Notes: generated by a model from the letters alone, not told the origin. 64,000 nucleotides of DNA from Henckelia pumila (GCF_033568475.1 NW_027331831.1:8742001-8806000); one strand, 5' to 3'; shown: positions 35,584 through 49,079, counted from the first letter of the stretch. Made by a program: numbers and translations.

Positions 35584-35920
35584 TGCTCACTATATTTATT
35601 ATTAAATATATATATCTATATATCTAATATCTATATACTATATATTAAGCAAAAACACCTTAACTAATCTATTGGTATGTCCAACCTCAAATTGCGAGAA
35701 AAAAAAAACCTTCATAAAATTGTCAAATTTTAAAAAAAATCCATATCAAATTAAAATCAAACATTTTAAAAATAAATGTTATATAATATATACACAACAC
35801 ATAATATTTATGTATTATGTTACACATGCAATGTGTGCGTGTTATCGCTAGTTATCTATTATATGTAAGAGATCTTTAGTTTGGTCTCGTAGTATGCTCA
35901 CAAAAATATAATATAAATTG

Positions 35921-35951
<31 letters not shown>

Positions 35952-36489
35952 CACTCATATAAATCGCTTCTCTCTACCACTATCTCAGTTTTTTCCCACA
36001 ATTACATGTTTTCTATATCTATTATGGTTTCTCTTTTTATTTTTTTATTTTTTATTTCACTATTTTCTTCCATTTTTTTGTATTTAATATAATATATAGA
36101 TAGATAATAATTTTATTTTATTTGACAATTTTAATTGAGAAATAATTAAAGAAACAGATCGTATCACACACAATGCGTGCAAAATGAAGCTAATAATATA
36201 AAGTTTAAGACATTTATACTAATTGATTTGCTTTGTTAATATGATGTCAACATCAAATTACATATCTTGCATATAAAAATTCTCATCTTTTATATTATTA
36301 AAGGACAAAGAAGTCGAAGCCAACATTATACTATCTTCCATCTGATAAAATCTATTATCTCATATTTAAAAATTATTGGAATCGTTTATCAACTTATTTC
36401 AATTCTATATATTTTTTATTCATTATCTTCCTCAAAATTTTAAATTTACGTATTTTTATTTATTATGTTATGTATACATCGTGTGTCCA
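35584..36489. other. AT-rich spacer
   Basis: No gene. A short (ac)n microsatellite lies at about 35937-35954. The string tctatatactatatatt near 35630 recalls Helitron 5' ends but no 3' end was found. Confidence 0.4.
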
Positions 36490-38440
36490 CTATAACAAAT
36501 ATAAAAAATTTAAACAAATATAATAATGCGGGGTTTGAAACCCCACCTTATGGAGAAGTTGGGGTCTTAGACCCCTACTCTTCATTGTGCCTTTCAAGGA
36601 GTCGGGCTCTTAGACTCCGACTCTTTGACCATAACATTATTATCTGGGGTTTTTTTTAAAATTTAATTTAAAATAAAAAATCAATTGAAAAAATAAGGTG
36701 TGTGTACAAATATATCATAAATATTTTATTTCAGTGTTCGCCATCCATGATGGAGGACGTGCTTCATGGGAAGCGTCCGCTGTTTCTGATGGATGACACT
36801 TCCTCCATGACATTTTTTATTATTATTATTACACTTTCTTTTCTTTTTTTTGGTTTTTAGTTAATCATATAATTAATTCAATTTTTTTAAAAAATTATAA
36901 TTTATTTATTATTAATGTGTAATTTTGGTTCTCAAAATTTTTTAGATTTTAATTATAAAGTTCGAATTTGGTGCCCATTTAAAAAAATTATTAAGGGAAT
37001 GAAAATAATAAAATAAACTGATTAAATGAATTTTTTTGTGATCATCATATTTATAAAAATATTGGGTAACCTAAATAAAAATATTTTATTTTTTTATTAT
37101 ATATTTTTTACTATAAATTTTATTTTTTAATTACAAATTTGATTATATGAGTTGTTGGTTTATTTTAATTTGTTTGAATTTATGAAGGTCTTTTTAAAAC
37201 AAAAAAAGAAAGGAGGCCAAAGCCTCTTATTTTAATTCATTGAATAAGAAAACATTACATGGACTAGAAATTTCCAAATAATGAAAACATGGTGTGCACC
37301 TATACGTGCTCAAATTACAACACTAAGATGAATTATTTCGAAAAATAAGAAAACATTACATAGCCAAAGCCTCTTTCAATTATATAAACATACCTAGATG
37401 AATTAATTTGAAAAATTTTATGTTTGAAAATATTTTAAACACAGAATAAAAAATCTCGTTTATATATAATTAAAATTTGAAAGTTTGATTCTAAAAATCT
37501 AAAGTATGCTTAATAAAAATAAATAAATAATTTTTAAAAAAAATAAAATTTTACAAAATAAATATTAATGCTGAAAATCTATATTAAATATACACGTTTT
37601 TTTTCAAACATAAAATATTTTTTGAATTAATTCATCTAGTTATATTTATATAATTGAAAGACCTTCATAAATCCAAACAAATTAAAATAAATCAACAATT
37701 GATATAACAACATTTGTAATTAAAAAATAAAATTTAAATTAAAAAAATAAAAATAAAAATAAAAAAAAATATTTTTATTAGGTTACCCAATATTTTTATA
37801 AATATGATGATCACAAAAAAGTTCATTTAATCAATTTATTTTATTATTTTCATCCCCTTAATAATTTTTTTAAATGCGCACCAAATTCGAAATTTATAAT
37901 TAAAATCTAAAAATTTTGAGAACCAAAATTACACATTAATAATAATTAAATTATAATTTTATTAAAAAAATTATTAATTATATGATTAATTAGAAAACAA
38001 AAAAAAATTATAATAATAATAAAAAATGCCACGTAGGAAGCGTCCTTAATTCATTAGGGAATGCGCTTCCCATGTGGCATGTCATCAGGGACATCAGACG
38101 CTGGAATAAATTTAATAAATTCAATATGATTTTAAATTATTTCATTTATGATTTAAATATAAATTTTTTTTAACTATAAATACCCATATTTTTTTTCCAT
38201 ATTTATAAAATTTATATTTCTTATTTTTAAAAATGATAGAAAAATGATTAAATGTTTAGAATAATTATATGCTTATAAAATTATAACAAAATTAAACAAA
38301 TTTACATGTTTAAATCGAAGTCTGAAATCGACACCTCGAAAAGAACGAGGAGTCGGGGTCTGAGACCCCGACTTCTTCATAAGGTGGGGTTTCAAACCCC
38401 ACGTTATTATATTTCTTTAATTTTTTTGTATTTGTTATAG
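36490..38440. repeat. Giant ~1.95-kb inverted repeat
   Basis: Two arms of roughly 900 bp face each other around ~37515. Matching landmarks, left then right: ggggtttgaaaccccac (36531) with gtggggtttcaaacccc (38383); ggttctcaaaattttttag (36929) with ctaaaaattttgagaacc (37907); atattgggtaacct (37059) with aggttacccaatat (37780); gatgaattaatttg (37393) with gaattaattcatc (37623). The arms are diverged by indels; the left one contains an extra segment with a repeated ccaaagcctctt (37217, 37363). No transposase frame was seen. Confidence 0.85.
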
Positions 38441-38703
38441 TTATTTAAAAAAAATTATTATTTATAATATTTATTTAAAAAACCCCATATATAAACCCTT
38501 TAAAATAACCACTTTCGTCTATTAATAGACAAAAATGCCCCTTTTATATGTTAATAAAATTATTATTTCCTAATTACAACTATCATCTTTCAACTTATTT
38601 TTTCATTTTAAAAATATAAAAATGCTAATTTATTTTTTGATATAACATAAATTATTTATGTGAACTTGAATTTTCGCGTGCGTGGATTATTGGTATGTAT
38701 TAA

Positions 38704-38974
38704 TGTAGTGACCCACACCATGATCACCTACTAATAAAAAACTTAGGCGTGCAATTAAACAATTTTTTAATCATAATCAAAGTAAATGCGAAAACTTAAA
38801 TAACTTAATATCGGTAAGGTAAAACTTGGTGGCCGACTCCGTAATTCTTCCTTGGTTATCACCCAATCTCCAGATCTATATGAGAACTACCTGCAACTGT
38901 CCCGTCGAATGGGCTGTCCAGACAACAGAAATACCTGAACGTGAGCACTAAATTAAAGCTCAATACGCTAGTAT

Positions 38975-39034
<60 letters not shown>

Positions 39035-40213
39035 CATTCAATAAACGAGTATCATATATGGGTAACGAATCGAAGAATTCACTCAGACTGGCATCTAGGA
39101 TATGAGTTGTAGCCGTTGGAACTCAAACCGCTGAACCCAACCACTCATTTCTAACAAAACGTGGATCAAATGGCCTAGATCACTAGAGTCCGATAGACCC
39201 GTCAGTCATAATGATCACTTTCAGTGTCAAAAATTTTTAACAAGGGCTGAGCACCCTATAACACTAGCTTATCCTGAAGGAGATCCAAGCTCAATATGAA
39301 ATGCAAATGCAACATAATAACTCAAAATGATAACATGGATCATGTCAAATAATATTCAACACATAAGCATGCAACCCACTAACTATTTCAGTCAGTACTT
39401 ACGTATATTACTAAGGCAATTCCTAGAAGCACTCATCTAGGTTCCAAGCCTACCATGCAACACTACAAGGCAGAGTAACCATGCATCATCTAACATACTC
39501 TAAAAGCCTTAATTAAACTATAACATACTCCCTATTTCATATAGGATCTAGAGCTATATTTCGTCCGTCGTTAGCCTGTTGATGTCGAATACCCCAGAGC
39601 TTGGGCACAATCCTGCTACGACATCTGGACACCTCGCCATAGCTCCGCTGCTTGGCTACTATTACGGACACTGTTCGTTATACAAAAATATACTAACACT
39701 TACTCCAACTATTTATAAAAGAGTCCCAAATCCCTTAAAATTGAGTCATCGTGGGAGAGGGGAGGATTTGGAGTGAAAAATCAAATGAGCCTCTTGTCTC
39801 CTATTTATAGACAACGTTCGGATCGTTCGATCCCCAGTTTGGACGGTTCGATCCTGCATGGGAGCCACATTGCATGCATGCGAGTTCGGACATTCCGATC
39901 CTTCTTCGGATCGTCCAATTGGGCTCAGTAACGTCAGCCATGATGTCATCCATCTGACCGGATTTGGACATCTGTCCACTTGAGTTCGCACCGTCTGATC
40001 TCCTGATTGGAGCGTACGATCTCCCTCAGCTTCAGAAGTGAGATCGTAGCTTCCGACTCTTGCAGTTCGGGCCTTCTGATTGTGGGTTAGGACCATCCAA
40101 ACTCACCCGAGAAGAATTTCCAATTTTCTTAATTTAATTCTAATTAAGCTCTTAATCAATTTTTTAATCAAGTTTAGCCAAATAATTTTATAAAATAGAA
40201 CTGGGCTACTACA
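38704..40213 (-). mobile_element. Solo LTR with ATTAA target duplication
   Basis: 1510 bp, ending TGTAGTGACC on one side and GGGCTACTACA on the other, flanked by perfect ATTAA at 38699-38703 and 40214-40218. On the minus strand it starts TGTAGTAGCCC and has a good TATA box (ctataaatagga, ~39799-39810), which is why I orient it minus. It contains a (TA)n run at ~38980-39030 and repeated gatcgttcgatcc-like strings at 39816-40090. No internal retrotransposon domain is present. LTR-LTR recombination is the usual origin. Confidence 0.85.
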
Positions 40214-40413
40214 ATTAAGCACCAAGGTGTTAGGGTATAAAAATTGGTGTCATGGTATATATGTATCACTATCGGGATGTGGGTGGAAAGTTGTTTTTTT
40301 CTTAATTGACGAAGAACTTTCATCAACTATATTTTTGGTGTGTAATAGCTATAAAACCTCAAATATGTGCAACAACCTGCAAACAACACACCAGATAAAC
40401 CTGCATAATACTA

Positions 40414-41453
40414 GAGTGCGTTTACTTGGTGTGATGGGATAACTAAGAGATTGATAAATTGGTTGATATGGAATGAATAATTTAATAATATTTGTACAGA
40501 TATGTGTTTGGTGTGAATGATTATTAGGGATGTTCAAACTTCGGATAAAACCGAAAAAATCAGAAATATAAATCGAAAAATACCAAACTCTAAACCGAAC
40601 CGAAAACCAAAATTTGAAATTCAGATATAAATGTTAAAATCTAAATTTATTTGGTTCGGTTTCGGATTATATATCTCAAAATCGAACCGACCGAAAAAAC
40701 CTAAATTTTATTAAATTAATATTTATATATATATATATATACTTGTTTATATTATATATTTTATGTGATGATACCTAGTGGATAAATATTCATTTTAAAT
40801 AATTTTTAGTTGATTGTTGTTTATTTAAGTCATTTAGACTTTAAATTTAAATATTTTACAAAAAAAAAATCATTTAAAAGATAACACATCATATTTAAAA
40901 ATATATTTATAATATTAATTAAAATAATTATATCAAAAACGAAATAATCGAACTGATTTAATAAAAAACCGAACCGAATCGAAGGAAAACAATTCGAATA
41001 TCAGATTATATATTTCTAAAACCGAAAACCAAAAAAACCAAAATAAAAAACCGAAAACCGGATCGAATCGAACTACCGATGAACACCCCTAATGATTATT
41101 AACATGTGTTAATGTGTATGATGTTTGTTTTATGTGATAAAATGAAGGGACATTTATATATATATTATTGTGATACCTATAATACCCATATTAACCCATA
41201 TTATCTTCATTTCTTATTAAAAGGAAATAAAGACCCAAACAAAGAATATTGAGGGTATTCATGGAAAGTGAGAATAAGATTGAAAGAAAGATTCTTAATA
41301 CACGGATGTTGCAAGGGTTTAGTAAACTTTTCTTTATCTAGTTCAATTCTTTGTAGGTTTTATTAGGTGGGTTTAACAAAAAAAACTATCAAACGAGAGA
41401 TTAACGTCGTTTATAGTCCACTAACCTACATAATCTGAGGTACCAAACGCACC
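40414..41453. mobile_element. Outer PIF/Harbinger-like MITE, interrupted
   Basis: Ends gagtgcgtttacttgg and ggtaccaaacgcacc are inverted copies, flanked by CTA at 40411-40413 and 41454-41456, fitting a 3-bp duplication. A second element (40526-41090) is inserted inside. Confidence 0.7.
40526..41090. mobile_element. 565-bp nested element with 10-bp TSD
   Basis: Terminal inverted repeats agggatgttca and tgaacacccct (one mismatch) are flanked by perfect aatgattatt at 40516-40525 and 41091-41100. The interior is rich in aaccgaa(a)/cggtt motifs near both ends. A 9-10 bp duplication suggests a Mutator-type MITE. Confidence 0.8.
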
Positions 41454-41456
41454 CTA

Positions 41457-42238
41457 AAATCATTCCAACAGAAAAGGGTTTTCGAGATTCGAACTTGGGA
41501 ACTTTACTCCCAAGCCGCGCATCCTTGCATGTGCATCTTGGAACATAGTTCATTAGGCTTTAAACTTTTGTCAACCATTCGGGCCTTGGGAATGTCCAAT
41601 ATTAGAATTTCCAAATTTCAATTTTAATGGCTAAATTGGGCTGAATCTGTTTTTAGGCTTCTTTTTATCGGAAACTAAAGATATGTAAGCCAAGCCCATA
41701 ATCAATCTAGGCCCATATAATATTTGAAAAATTAGTTAATATTAATATTTATTTATTTATATTTATATTTATATATTTATCTCCTAAACTTCCGAAAATG
41801 TCCCTAATTATACTAATTGAAATGTGAAAAAAAACAAAACAAAAAAGATAAAAAAAATAATATTTTATTTTCAATATCTCACTTTCTCGACCTTTTTCCC
41901 AAGTTTATCACCATTATTGTAAAAATATAAAATATTTTATGTTCTTTTTCAGTGTGTTTAGATGTTTAAAAAACAAAATTTAAAATGAAATTTGAAATTG
42001 AAATTGAAATTAAATTTTAAATACATAAAATTGGAATTTTATTTTAATGTTCGGCAGAAAGTTAAACTATATTTTATATAGATTTCATACATAAAACTTG
42101 TGTGTGTGTTTTTTTTTTTTGCTGGTATTTATTATATAAAAGGCCATGGAGAGAGTTTCTGGCCGCCGTTAAAACTTAAAACCCTCGCGAACTCAGCGTT
42201 ACGTGCAGTGCAGCTGCTCGAGCTTCCAACTTTGATAA
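41457..42238. other. Spacer and promoter of lysine-rich gene
   Basis: AT-rich to about 42120, then GC-richer 5' UTR leading to ATG 42239. No other feature was seen. Confidence 0.5.
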
Positions 42239-45200
42239 ATGGGGAAACGACGTCGTGAGGAGGAATCCGATAGTGCGATGCCATCGACGGCGGAGTACAA
42301 CACAGTTTTCGTCGACACCAGCCTCGACACGCACCTCGCCATGCTAGTGTCGGATTCGGATACGGTGTTGGATTTCAAAAGCGAGTATTCGATTTCGTTC
42401 TAATGATTTTTTGTTCAATGTGCACGCAAATTTGTTGCAGTTTTTATTCGTTTAAATTTAAATTGGTTAATCTGAGTGGTGTTGAGAGGTTGTGTATCGT
42501 GGATCGTTTTGGTAATTTGTTGAGCTGGATTATTTAAGCTTGATGTCTGGTTAAATTCAGGAGTCAAATGACAGTGAAGAAATTTAGCTGATTTTCATCT
42601 TTGTGTTTTTTAATTTAATCTAATTGCATCCAGGAATATGAAAGATTACAGCCTCACGTGGTTAGAGTAAATCTGAAAAGGGAAATGTAATACATTTAAT
42701 TTAACAACTTTAGCTGATTAATATCATGTGTGGGAGCATTTTTCGCTGAATCATGGATTGGACATTTTCTAATTTGAAAACACAGTTGTTATAGAGGAGA
42801 AACTTCTTCACTAAATTGTGTCCACGGCTTTATCTAATTTTTGAATGATTTACAGGAAAGTTAATGCAGGAACATGCAAAGTGTTTTCCAAACAACGGCG
42901 AGATTTGGATCCATTCTATGAAGGTATACATGTAGCTAGTTTATTTATTGATGCTAACATGTTATGCTATTGAGTTTTTGAACTTCGATGATACTTTATT
43001 TATTAATTCTAATTTTTTTACATTGATAGGTAAAACGAAAAGGGACTTTTTATCATCTTCCAGACTCCATGCTTGTCTATAGTGCATTACATGGGGTAAA
43101 AGGAAATTGGTTTCTGTCAGCTGATGCATCAGGCTCTTTGGAGTATTGCATAAACCGAAAAGCCTCTGAATGTGACACAAAAGACCATTGTGAAGTTATG
43201 TCCTCTGATGCAAACAAGATAGTCACCCTTACAATGTCTCTGCCAGTCGGTGTGACGGAAGAAATAATAGTTTCGGGGATGACTGAGGGGCAGAAGGTTG
43301 AGAAATATTCTGAAAGGACTGCAGAATTTTGGAGAACTGATTCCTTAGAAAATTCTCTAGGGACTAGATCTCCAGTCAAGAAGAAACGCAAAACGAAGTA
43401 TCGTGAAGTTGCATCACCTGGGCCTAGTTTAGAATATCACGACACCCAGTTCCATGCATCTGGTGGAGAAACTCTGCAACCTGTTCTTGCCGGTTACAGA
43501 ATTGATGCGGATGAAGAAACTCCAAAAATTATGCCTCATTGTATGGAGGAAACTGCTGAGGATGCAGGTGTGAGGTATGATCCATCCAATATGGAGTGCA
43601 GCGGTGGTGCTGCGGGAGCTTCCGTATCTGCCACAGTTACAGATGCACCCAAACAGAAGAAGATTAAAAAAAGAAAAAAGAAACTGCCTCATGATCAAGT
43701 GATCGAGAAGAGACTCCCTTCTTCAGATTTTTGCAAAGAAGATAAAAGCTTCTTCTCCAACACTGCAGTTTATCCTGAGAATGTTAACCTGTCCGTACTG
43801 TCTGGAATTCCTGAGGATGGACAGTGTGATAACAATAATGAAACACCTTGTCCTTTCCAGGGTAAGCAATCTAATGAAACAAAACTGCATATTCTTGTAA
43901 TTTAATTCTATTTATCCTTTTATTGTGGTTGAAATGATACTGTTGTCCTTTGGCGATTACTCTATTGCCAAATATTCTTAGGCACAAACATGAAGGAATC
44001 TGAAACTTGCCATTCGGCATTGAAAGTTGATGAACTCAATCAGTACTTGGAAGTCAAAGTAAAAGGAAAAGCATCTTTTTCAAAAAATGATGTTCGTATA
44101 ATTGATGGCGAAGACAAGGAAACTAATCAGCCTGATATTGATGATGAACAAAAGGTGTCATCTCAGAACCATGATCAAGCGCTATTGCAGTCTGAAAAAT
44201 TAGGAACTTTAGATCAACATGAAGCACATGGAAATAACATGGAGTCAGTTCCAACAGATGATTATCCAGGTGCCAATGAAGAGATGGGACGTGGCAGAAG
44301 AAGTAAAACGAAGGCAACGAAATCTGGAGGAAAAATTTGTCATGATGCAGGTGGCCAACTTTCTGAAAATGTCATGCATTTGACTCCTTTAACTTTGCCA
44401 AGTCTAGAATTGGTTACTTCTGCAAGAACTGATAGCGCCTTGCCTACTGCTGATTCTGACTTGAATGTGGGAAATGAAAAAGAGAGAGATTTGCCTGCGA
44501 GTCAACAGTCTGACTTGAACCAGTGCAAGCTTGGTGTTAGCACCAAAGAAGCAAACTCCTCAGCTAAATTGATGGATGCTAATGGTGCATTGGAAGGTAT
44601 TAAATCTATTGGCAACAATAGTAAGAAAAAGAGGTCCCAAAAGGCTGCTGCAAATTTCCAGGATATTTCAGATGCAGAACTTAAAATTAAGAAGAGTGTA
44701 AGTACTGGACCCATTACTAGAGCCAGTGATCCTAGAAAAAAGGATGAAGAAAGAGAATTGTCTATGAACCATGATCTTGAGGTGATGCTGCCATCATACA
44801 ACGACACATCTGCATCTGCTGATCCTGTTATAACACCAAAAAGAGGCTCGCCATCAAGGTTGTTAGATGCAAATAATCTGGAGGAATCTGAAATCTCTGG
44901 TCACAGTTGGAAGAAGGTCAAGAAATTTGCTGACAGTAATCTGGGCAAGTCAGTTGTGAAGCGGACTGGGAGGAAAGCAATGAATCGACCTGATTTAGTT
45001 GAAGAACAGAGGGAAGCGTCTCTGAGCCTTGACCCAGTACCAATAGAGTTTGAAAAGTTGGGAACTTCAGATTGGCATGAAGCAGATGGAAATACTGGGG
45101 AATCAGCCCAGCCTCTCTCATTTTCATATACTGAAGTGGAGATGGGACATGGCTTTAAGAAAAAAAGGATGTCCAAGAAGTCTCGAGGTAAAATGCTCAA

Positions 45201-48128
45201 TGAGACTGATGGTGAACATTCAGATAATGGCGTACATTTGACTCCTATTGCAGCACCAAATCTTGATCTGAATTTATTGAACGATCCTGAGACAAAAAGA
45301 ACCTATAGCATCTTGCCCACTGCTGAAGCTGACTTGGATGTGGGAACTAAACAAGATGTTGGGATGAATCAGCCTGAGGCAGGAGTTGCCATCATAGAAC
45401 CAAAACTTCCATCCAGATTGATTCATGCTTCAGATGCATCCGACAACACAAACAATAATCATGATAAGAGGAAGAAAAAGAAAACCAAAAAGAGTGTTGG
45501 AAAAATTCAGGAGGCTTCGTATCGGGAGAATGAGCCTCAGAAAGCTATAGGTGATGATGTGCTGCATCATGATTTGGAAGTGATGCCTCCGTCATCCAGC
45601 AAAGGTTCAGGATGTGCGGATCCAGAATTAAAGTCAAATGGAGCAGGATTTGCAACCAAATTGTTGGATGTAAATATGGTTGAGGAATTTAAAACATCCA
45701 GAATTCATAGGAGAAGGCATGGCCTCAAGAAGTCTGCTAATACAGCTGTGGACAACTTAGACATGGAACCTGCAAATAATGGCATGAGTGGCTCTTCAGC
45801 TGTTTTGCTTTGTTCACAAACTGATAATTTCCTAGAAGAAACTGACAGAGGAGAAAATATCTCCTTTCATAAAGTAAAGGATGTCCAGATGAAAATGTTG
45901 GATGATTCGTCTGCAGGCCCTGAAAGGAAAGTTGGCGATGTGACTATAAATGAGTCAGGCTCCATGGAACTGACTCAAACTATGGAAGATGTTGGCATTG
46001 AGCAAAGAAAGGAGAAAAAGGACTATAATTCTGCTGGTGATTGCCTCACAGTTCCTTCAGTCATCGAAAAAGAAAATCAGGTTAAAAATTTGGAGCCCAA
46101 TCAGGCACAGAATAGTTTTGAGATTGCACGAGTCAAGGATAAAAAAGCTAAAAAGAGAAAAAAGGGACAAGTTATTGTGTCAGATTGCTTAGGAAGCATA
46201 CCCATAAAGGATGTTAAAGAGTACTCAATCGTGGAAAAGGCTGACAATGTTTTAGACTTTGAACAGGAGTGCCGACACGTTGACTCCCAAGTTTTGTCTC
46301 ATAAAAGTGAAGAAAAACTTGGGGAGATTCATTTCACAGCTGCTAGTACTGATAATCTGGTAAGACACGTGGAAGATAAAGATGAAGGGGTCAACTTCAA
46401 GAACTATTTTTTACCTGGCCAAAAACAGGATAAAGTTGCTTATGTTGACAGGGTTAAAGAAGCGATCAAGTCAAGTGAAGAGACGAAAACTGTGGAAAAG
46501 GTTAAGAAAAAGCGAGGTTTACCTTCTGCAAGCACCTCAACTGAACTACATAACTTAGCCAAGTTATCTGAAAACAAGGATGGTAAAGATAAATCTCACA
46601 TGAGGTGCTCTACAAGCAGGAAAGATGGGGACTTTATAGCATCCTTGAAAGTTTCTGACAATGGTGTGGTAGATTCTAGTCCTACTGAGATGAGTGGGAT
46701 GACCACTCACAAAAAACATAATGAAAATACTGTTGCTTCTCCATTCGCAAAAGACAAGAATACGCCTTTGGATAAATCATGCTTGGAGATATCTGGAATA
46801 TTTTCTGGGAATGGAGGAGAAAGACAGCAGTCGGGTCTTGATGTATGTGATAAGGTCGTGATGAAAACTACAAGAAAGAATAGTTTGTTGGCAAAAGTAG
46901 GATCACTTTTTCAGGATTGCAGTGGTGAGAGTTCTAGTGATGAAAACCGGGCAAATTCTGATGCTAGCACCTGCAGCCCATCTGATAGTTCATCTCAGTC
47001 AGGCTGCTCAGAAGGTGAAAGTGACTTGAGCCAGGCCTCAGCTAGAAATGGTATGTGAAATCTTGATTTAAAACCTTAATCTGTGTGAACTCTATTGTAG
47101 GATTGTTTACTTAGTTTTTGGGGAAAGTGTCCTGTTATTAAGTAGAATTTGTTGAGGAATGTAGATGATGCTTTCTCTTTTTCTCTAGGTTTCTTTTACC
47201 ACTTATTGGAGAAGAATTGTGGTGGAAATATTATTCCTTGTTCATTGAATTTCGTAGCATGTTAAGGTGATAAAAATTGCTTTTAACTAGTGAATGAAAC
47301 TATTGTTCCAACTGCATGATGAGGTGCTTGCATTTGAAAATTGTCTTCCTCAGAAGTAGAGATGCAAAACCTGTTACAACGTCGCTGTTAACATCCGATT
47401 TTTGTTTTTGACTTCATTGAGCAATTTCTTTATATTGACTTTAATTAGTTGCAGGATCCAATGATGCTCAAGGAAGAGTTACTGGTGAGGAAACCAATGC
47501 AAAGTTGGAGTGAGTTCATTATCTATTTCAAATCCCAGACTTAATTGACCCAATTGATCCCGACGCTAAACTACTTTATGAACCTTGTGTATTTTGCCTG
47601 GTTAGCACTTAATTGTCTACTTATTGTACGGACAAAATACAAGCTTGTTTTAACTGCCCCATTCTATCCCAAAAATGTTGCTTCACCCTCTGCATCTTGC
47701 TCGTATCTGTGAGACTGTTTTATTTAATATGGTCAATGTTTGTCCTATTTGCGTGTCTCTCAAAGGTATGACACTTCTGCATCGAACAATCACAAATAAC
47801 ATTTCGATGTGATGGGAAGGATACAATTTTCCTTTTGCTTGACTAAATTTTATCACCATATTTTTTTTTTGTCAGATCTCAAAAAACCAATGAATGCCTT
47901 GTATTCGATTTATCTTGCTCTCGTCTGATGATGTTCTTAATATATCAATCATTACTCACAACTAGTTTTTTCTACTGCAACAGCCCTTCTGCCTCAAACG
48001 AGATGACATTGGATATGATTCTCAGAAGCTCAAGGCGTTTCAAGAAAGCCAAGCTGATAGCCTCTCAAAACGAACTTGAGCAGATCGATAACCATCTCGA
48101 ATTTGTTCCGGATAGTCAAGCAAATTAA
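42239..48128 (+). CDS. Large lysine-rich protein of unknown function
   Basis: Six exons (42239-42380, 42856-42923, 43030-43861, 43982-47050, 47455-47509, 47984-48128) give 1436 aa. I do not recognise a named family. The N-terminus (MGKRRREEE, then about residues 18-100) has alternating strand-like and helical stretches (VLDFKRKLMQEHAKCFP) and could be a ubiquitin-like fold; that is inference. The long middle is low-complexity, Ser/Glu/Lys-rich, with many basic clusters (KKKRKTK, IKKRKKK, RKKKKTKK, KAKKRKK) that look like nuclear or nucleolar signals. It contains an internal duplication of ~286 codons starting at EKLGT (44194 and 45052). The C-terminus has an acidic serine patch, then EMTLDMILRSSRRFKKAKL and the end FVPDSQAN. 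The first intron starts with GC (42381), so that junction is less sure. Confidence 0.8.
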
Positions 48129-48646
48129 CGAATGAAGTGTCCGTATTGTTAAATCGACGGGCCATAAGATTTCCAGCATCACTCCCATCTCATCTACGTG
48201 GTGTTTGTTTGTCTCAATTATGCTACATGAGACCACCTTGCTGCTATGTGATTTTGAATGCTCATTTGCAGCTCACGATTTTGTCAACTATCAGTATCAC
48301 GGAATTGTATTTCTTACGAATTAACCCCTAAATTTTGGGTTGAAATATTATATTTCCTGGATGTTTTGTTGATTGATGGCGGTATTTTTTTTAACCTTTT
48401 AGGAAGAAAATATATCTCCGTCTCTGAAGATCCAAACGTGTTCCTCTGTAAGTTGATATTTTCGATTTTTTTTAAAGCAAACTGTAGATATAAGAAAGGC
48501 CCAGCAAATTATTAAAGGACACGAGATTGGAAAAGATAATATTTCTACTCCATTTATCTTCGATGAAAAGCCCAACTTCATTACAAAAGTCAAATGTCAG
48601 AAGCCTGTCTTGCTAGTCCGGTCCACTGAACTCGAGTTGGGTAAGA
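48129..48646. other. 3' UTR and spacer
   Basis: Probable 3' UTR of the lysine-rich gene. Short open frames here have no domain character. Confidence 0.45.
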
Positions 48647-49079
48647 GCGTGTACAATGTGGGAGAGGAAACCACGCGAGGAAGTGAGCTGCTTGCCCTAT
48701 ATATTTTTTTTAATATAAAATTATTAGATCCAATGGTTTGATTAGTTTGGCCCTTTTAAATAACTAAACTTTAAATAAAAAAAATTAAAATCACTCATAA
48801 AAAATAACATTAATAATAGAACTTTTTTTTATTTCTGAGTGTTTATTTAATTTTGTGTGTTTTTTTTCATTTATTTGTTTTTTTTTTCATTCGTGTGTTA
48901 TTTATTTTTTAATTAAGTAAGTTATTTTTTATTTATGTTATTTTTTTCAAAAACTATGTGTCAGTTTTAATTTTTAATTATGTGTAATTTTAATTTTTGT
49001 TCACTTACATAGTTTTAATTTTGTTTTAAATACCTATTTAATTTATGAATAAAAAAAATATGTTTCACTGAACATACTC
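48647..49079. mobile_element. 433-bp PIF/Harbinger-like MITE
   Basis: Ends gagcgtgtacaatg and cactgaacatactc are imperfect inverted copies, flanked by TAA on both sides (48644-48646, 49080-49082). The interior is T-rich. Confidence 0.6.

Noticed and set aside
35625-35660. Helitron 5' end
   Set aside because: The tctatatactatatatt string fits loosely but no 3' hairpin with CTRR end could be found.
36531-36640. Rho-independent-terminator-like stem loops
   Set aside because: The palindromes are part of the giant inverted repeat in plant DNA and have mirrored partners at 38318-38405.
39746-40096. 116-codon minus-strand frame
   Set aside because: Lies wholly inside the solo LTR and reflects repeated gatc-type strings.
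44123-45200. Minus-strand frames opposite the lysine-rich gene
   Set aside because: Shadows of the long plus-strand exon with continuous coding character and matching splice sites.
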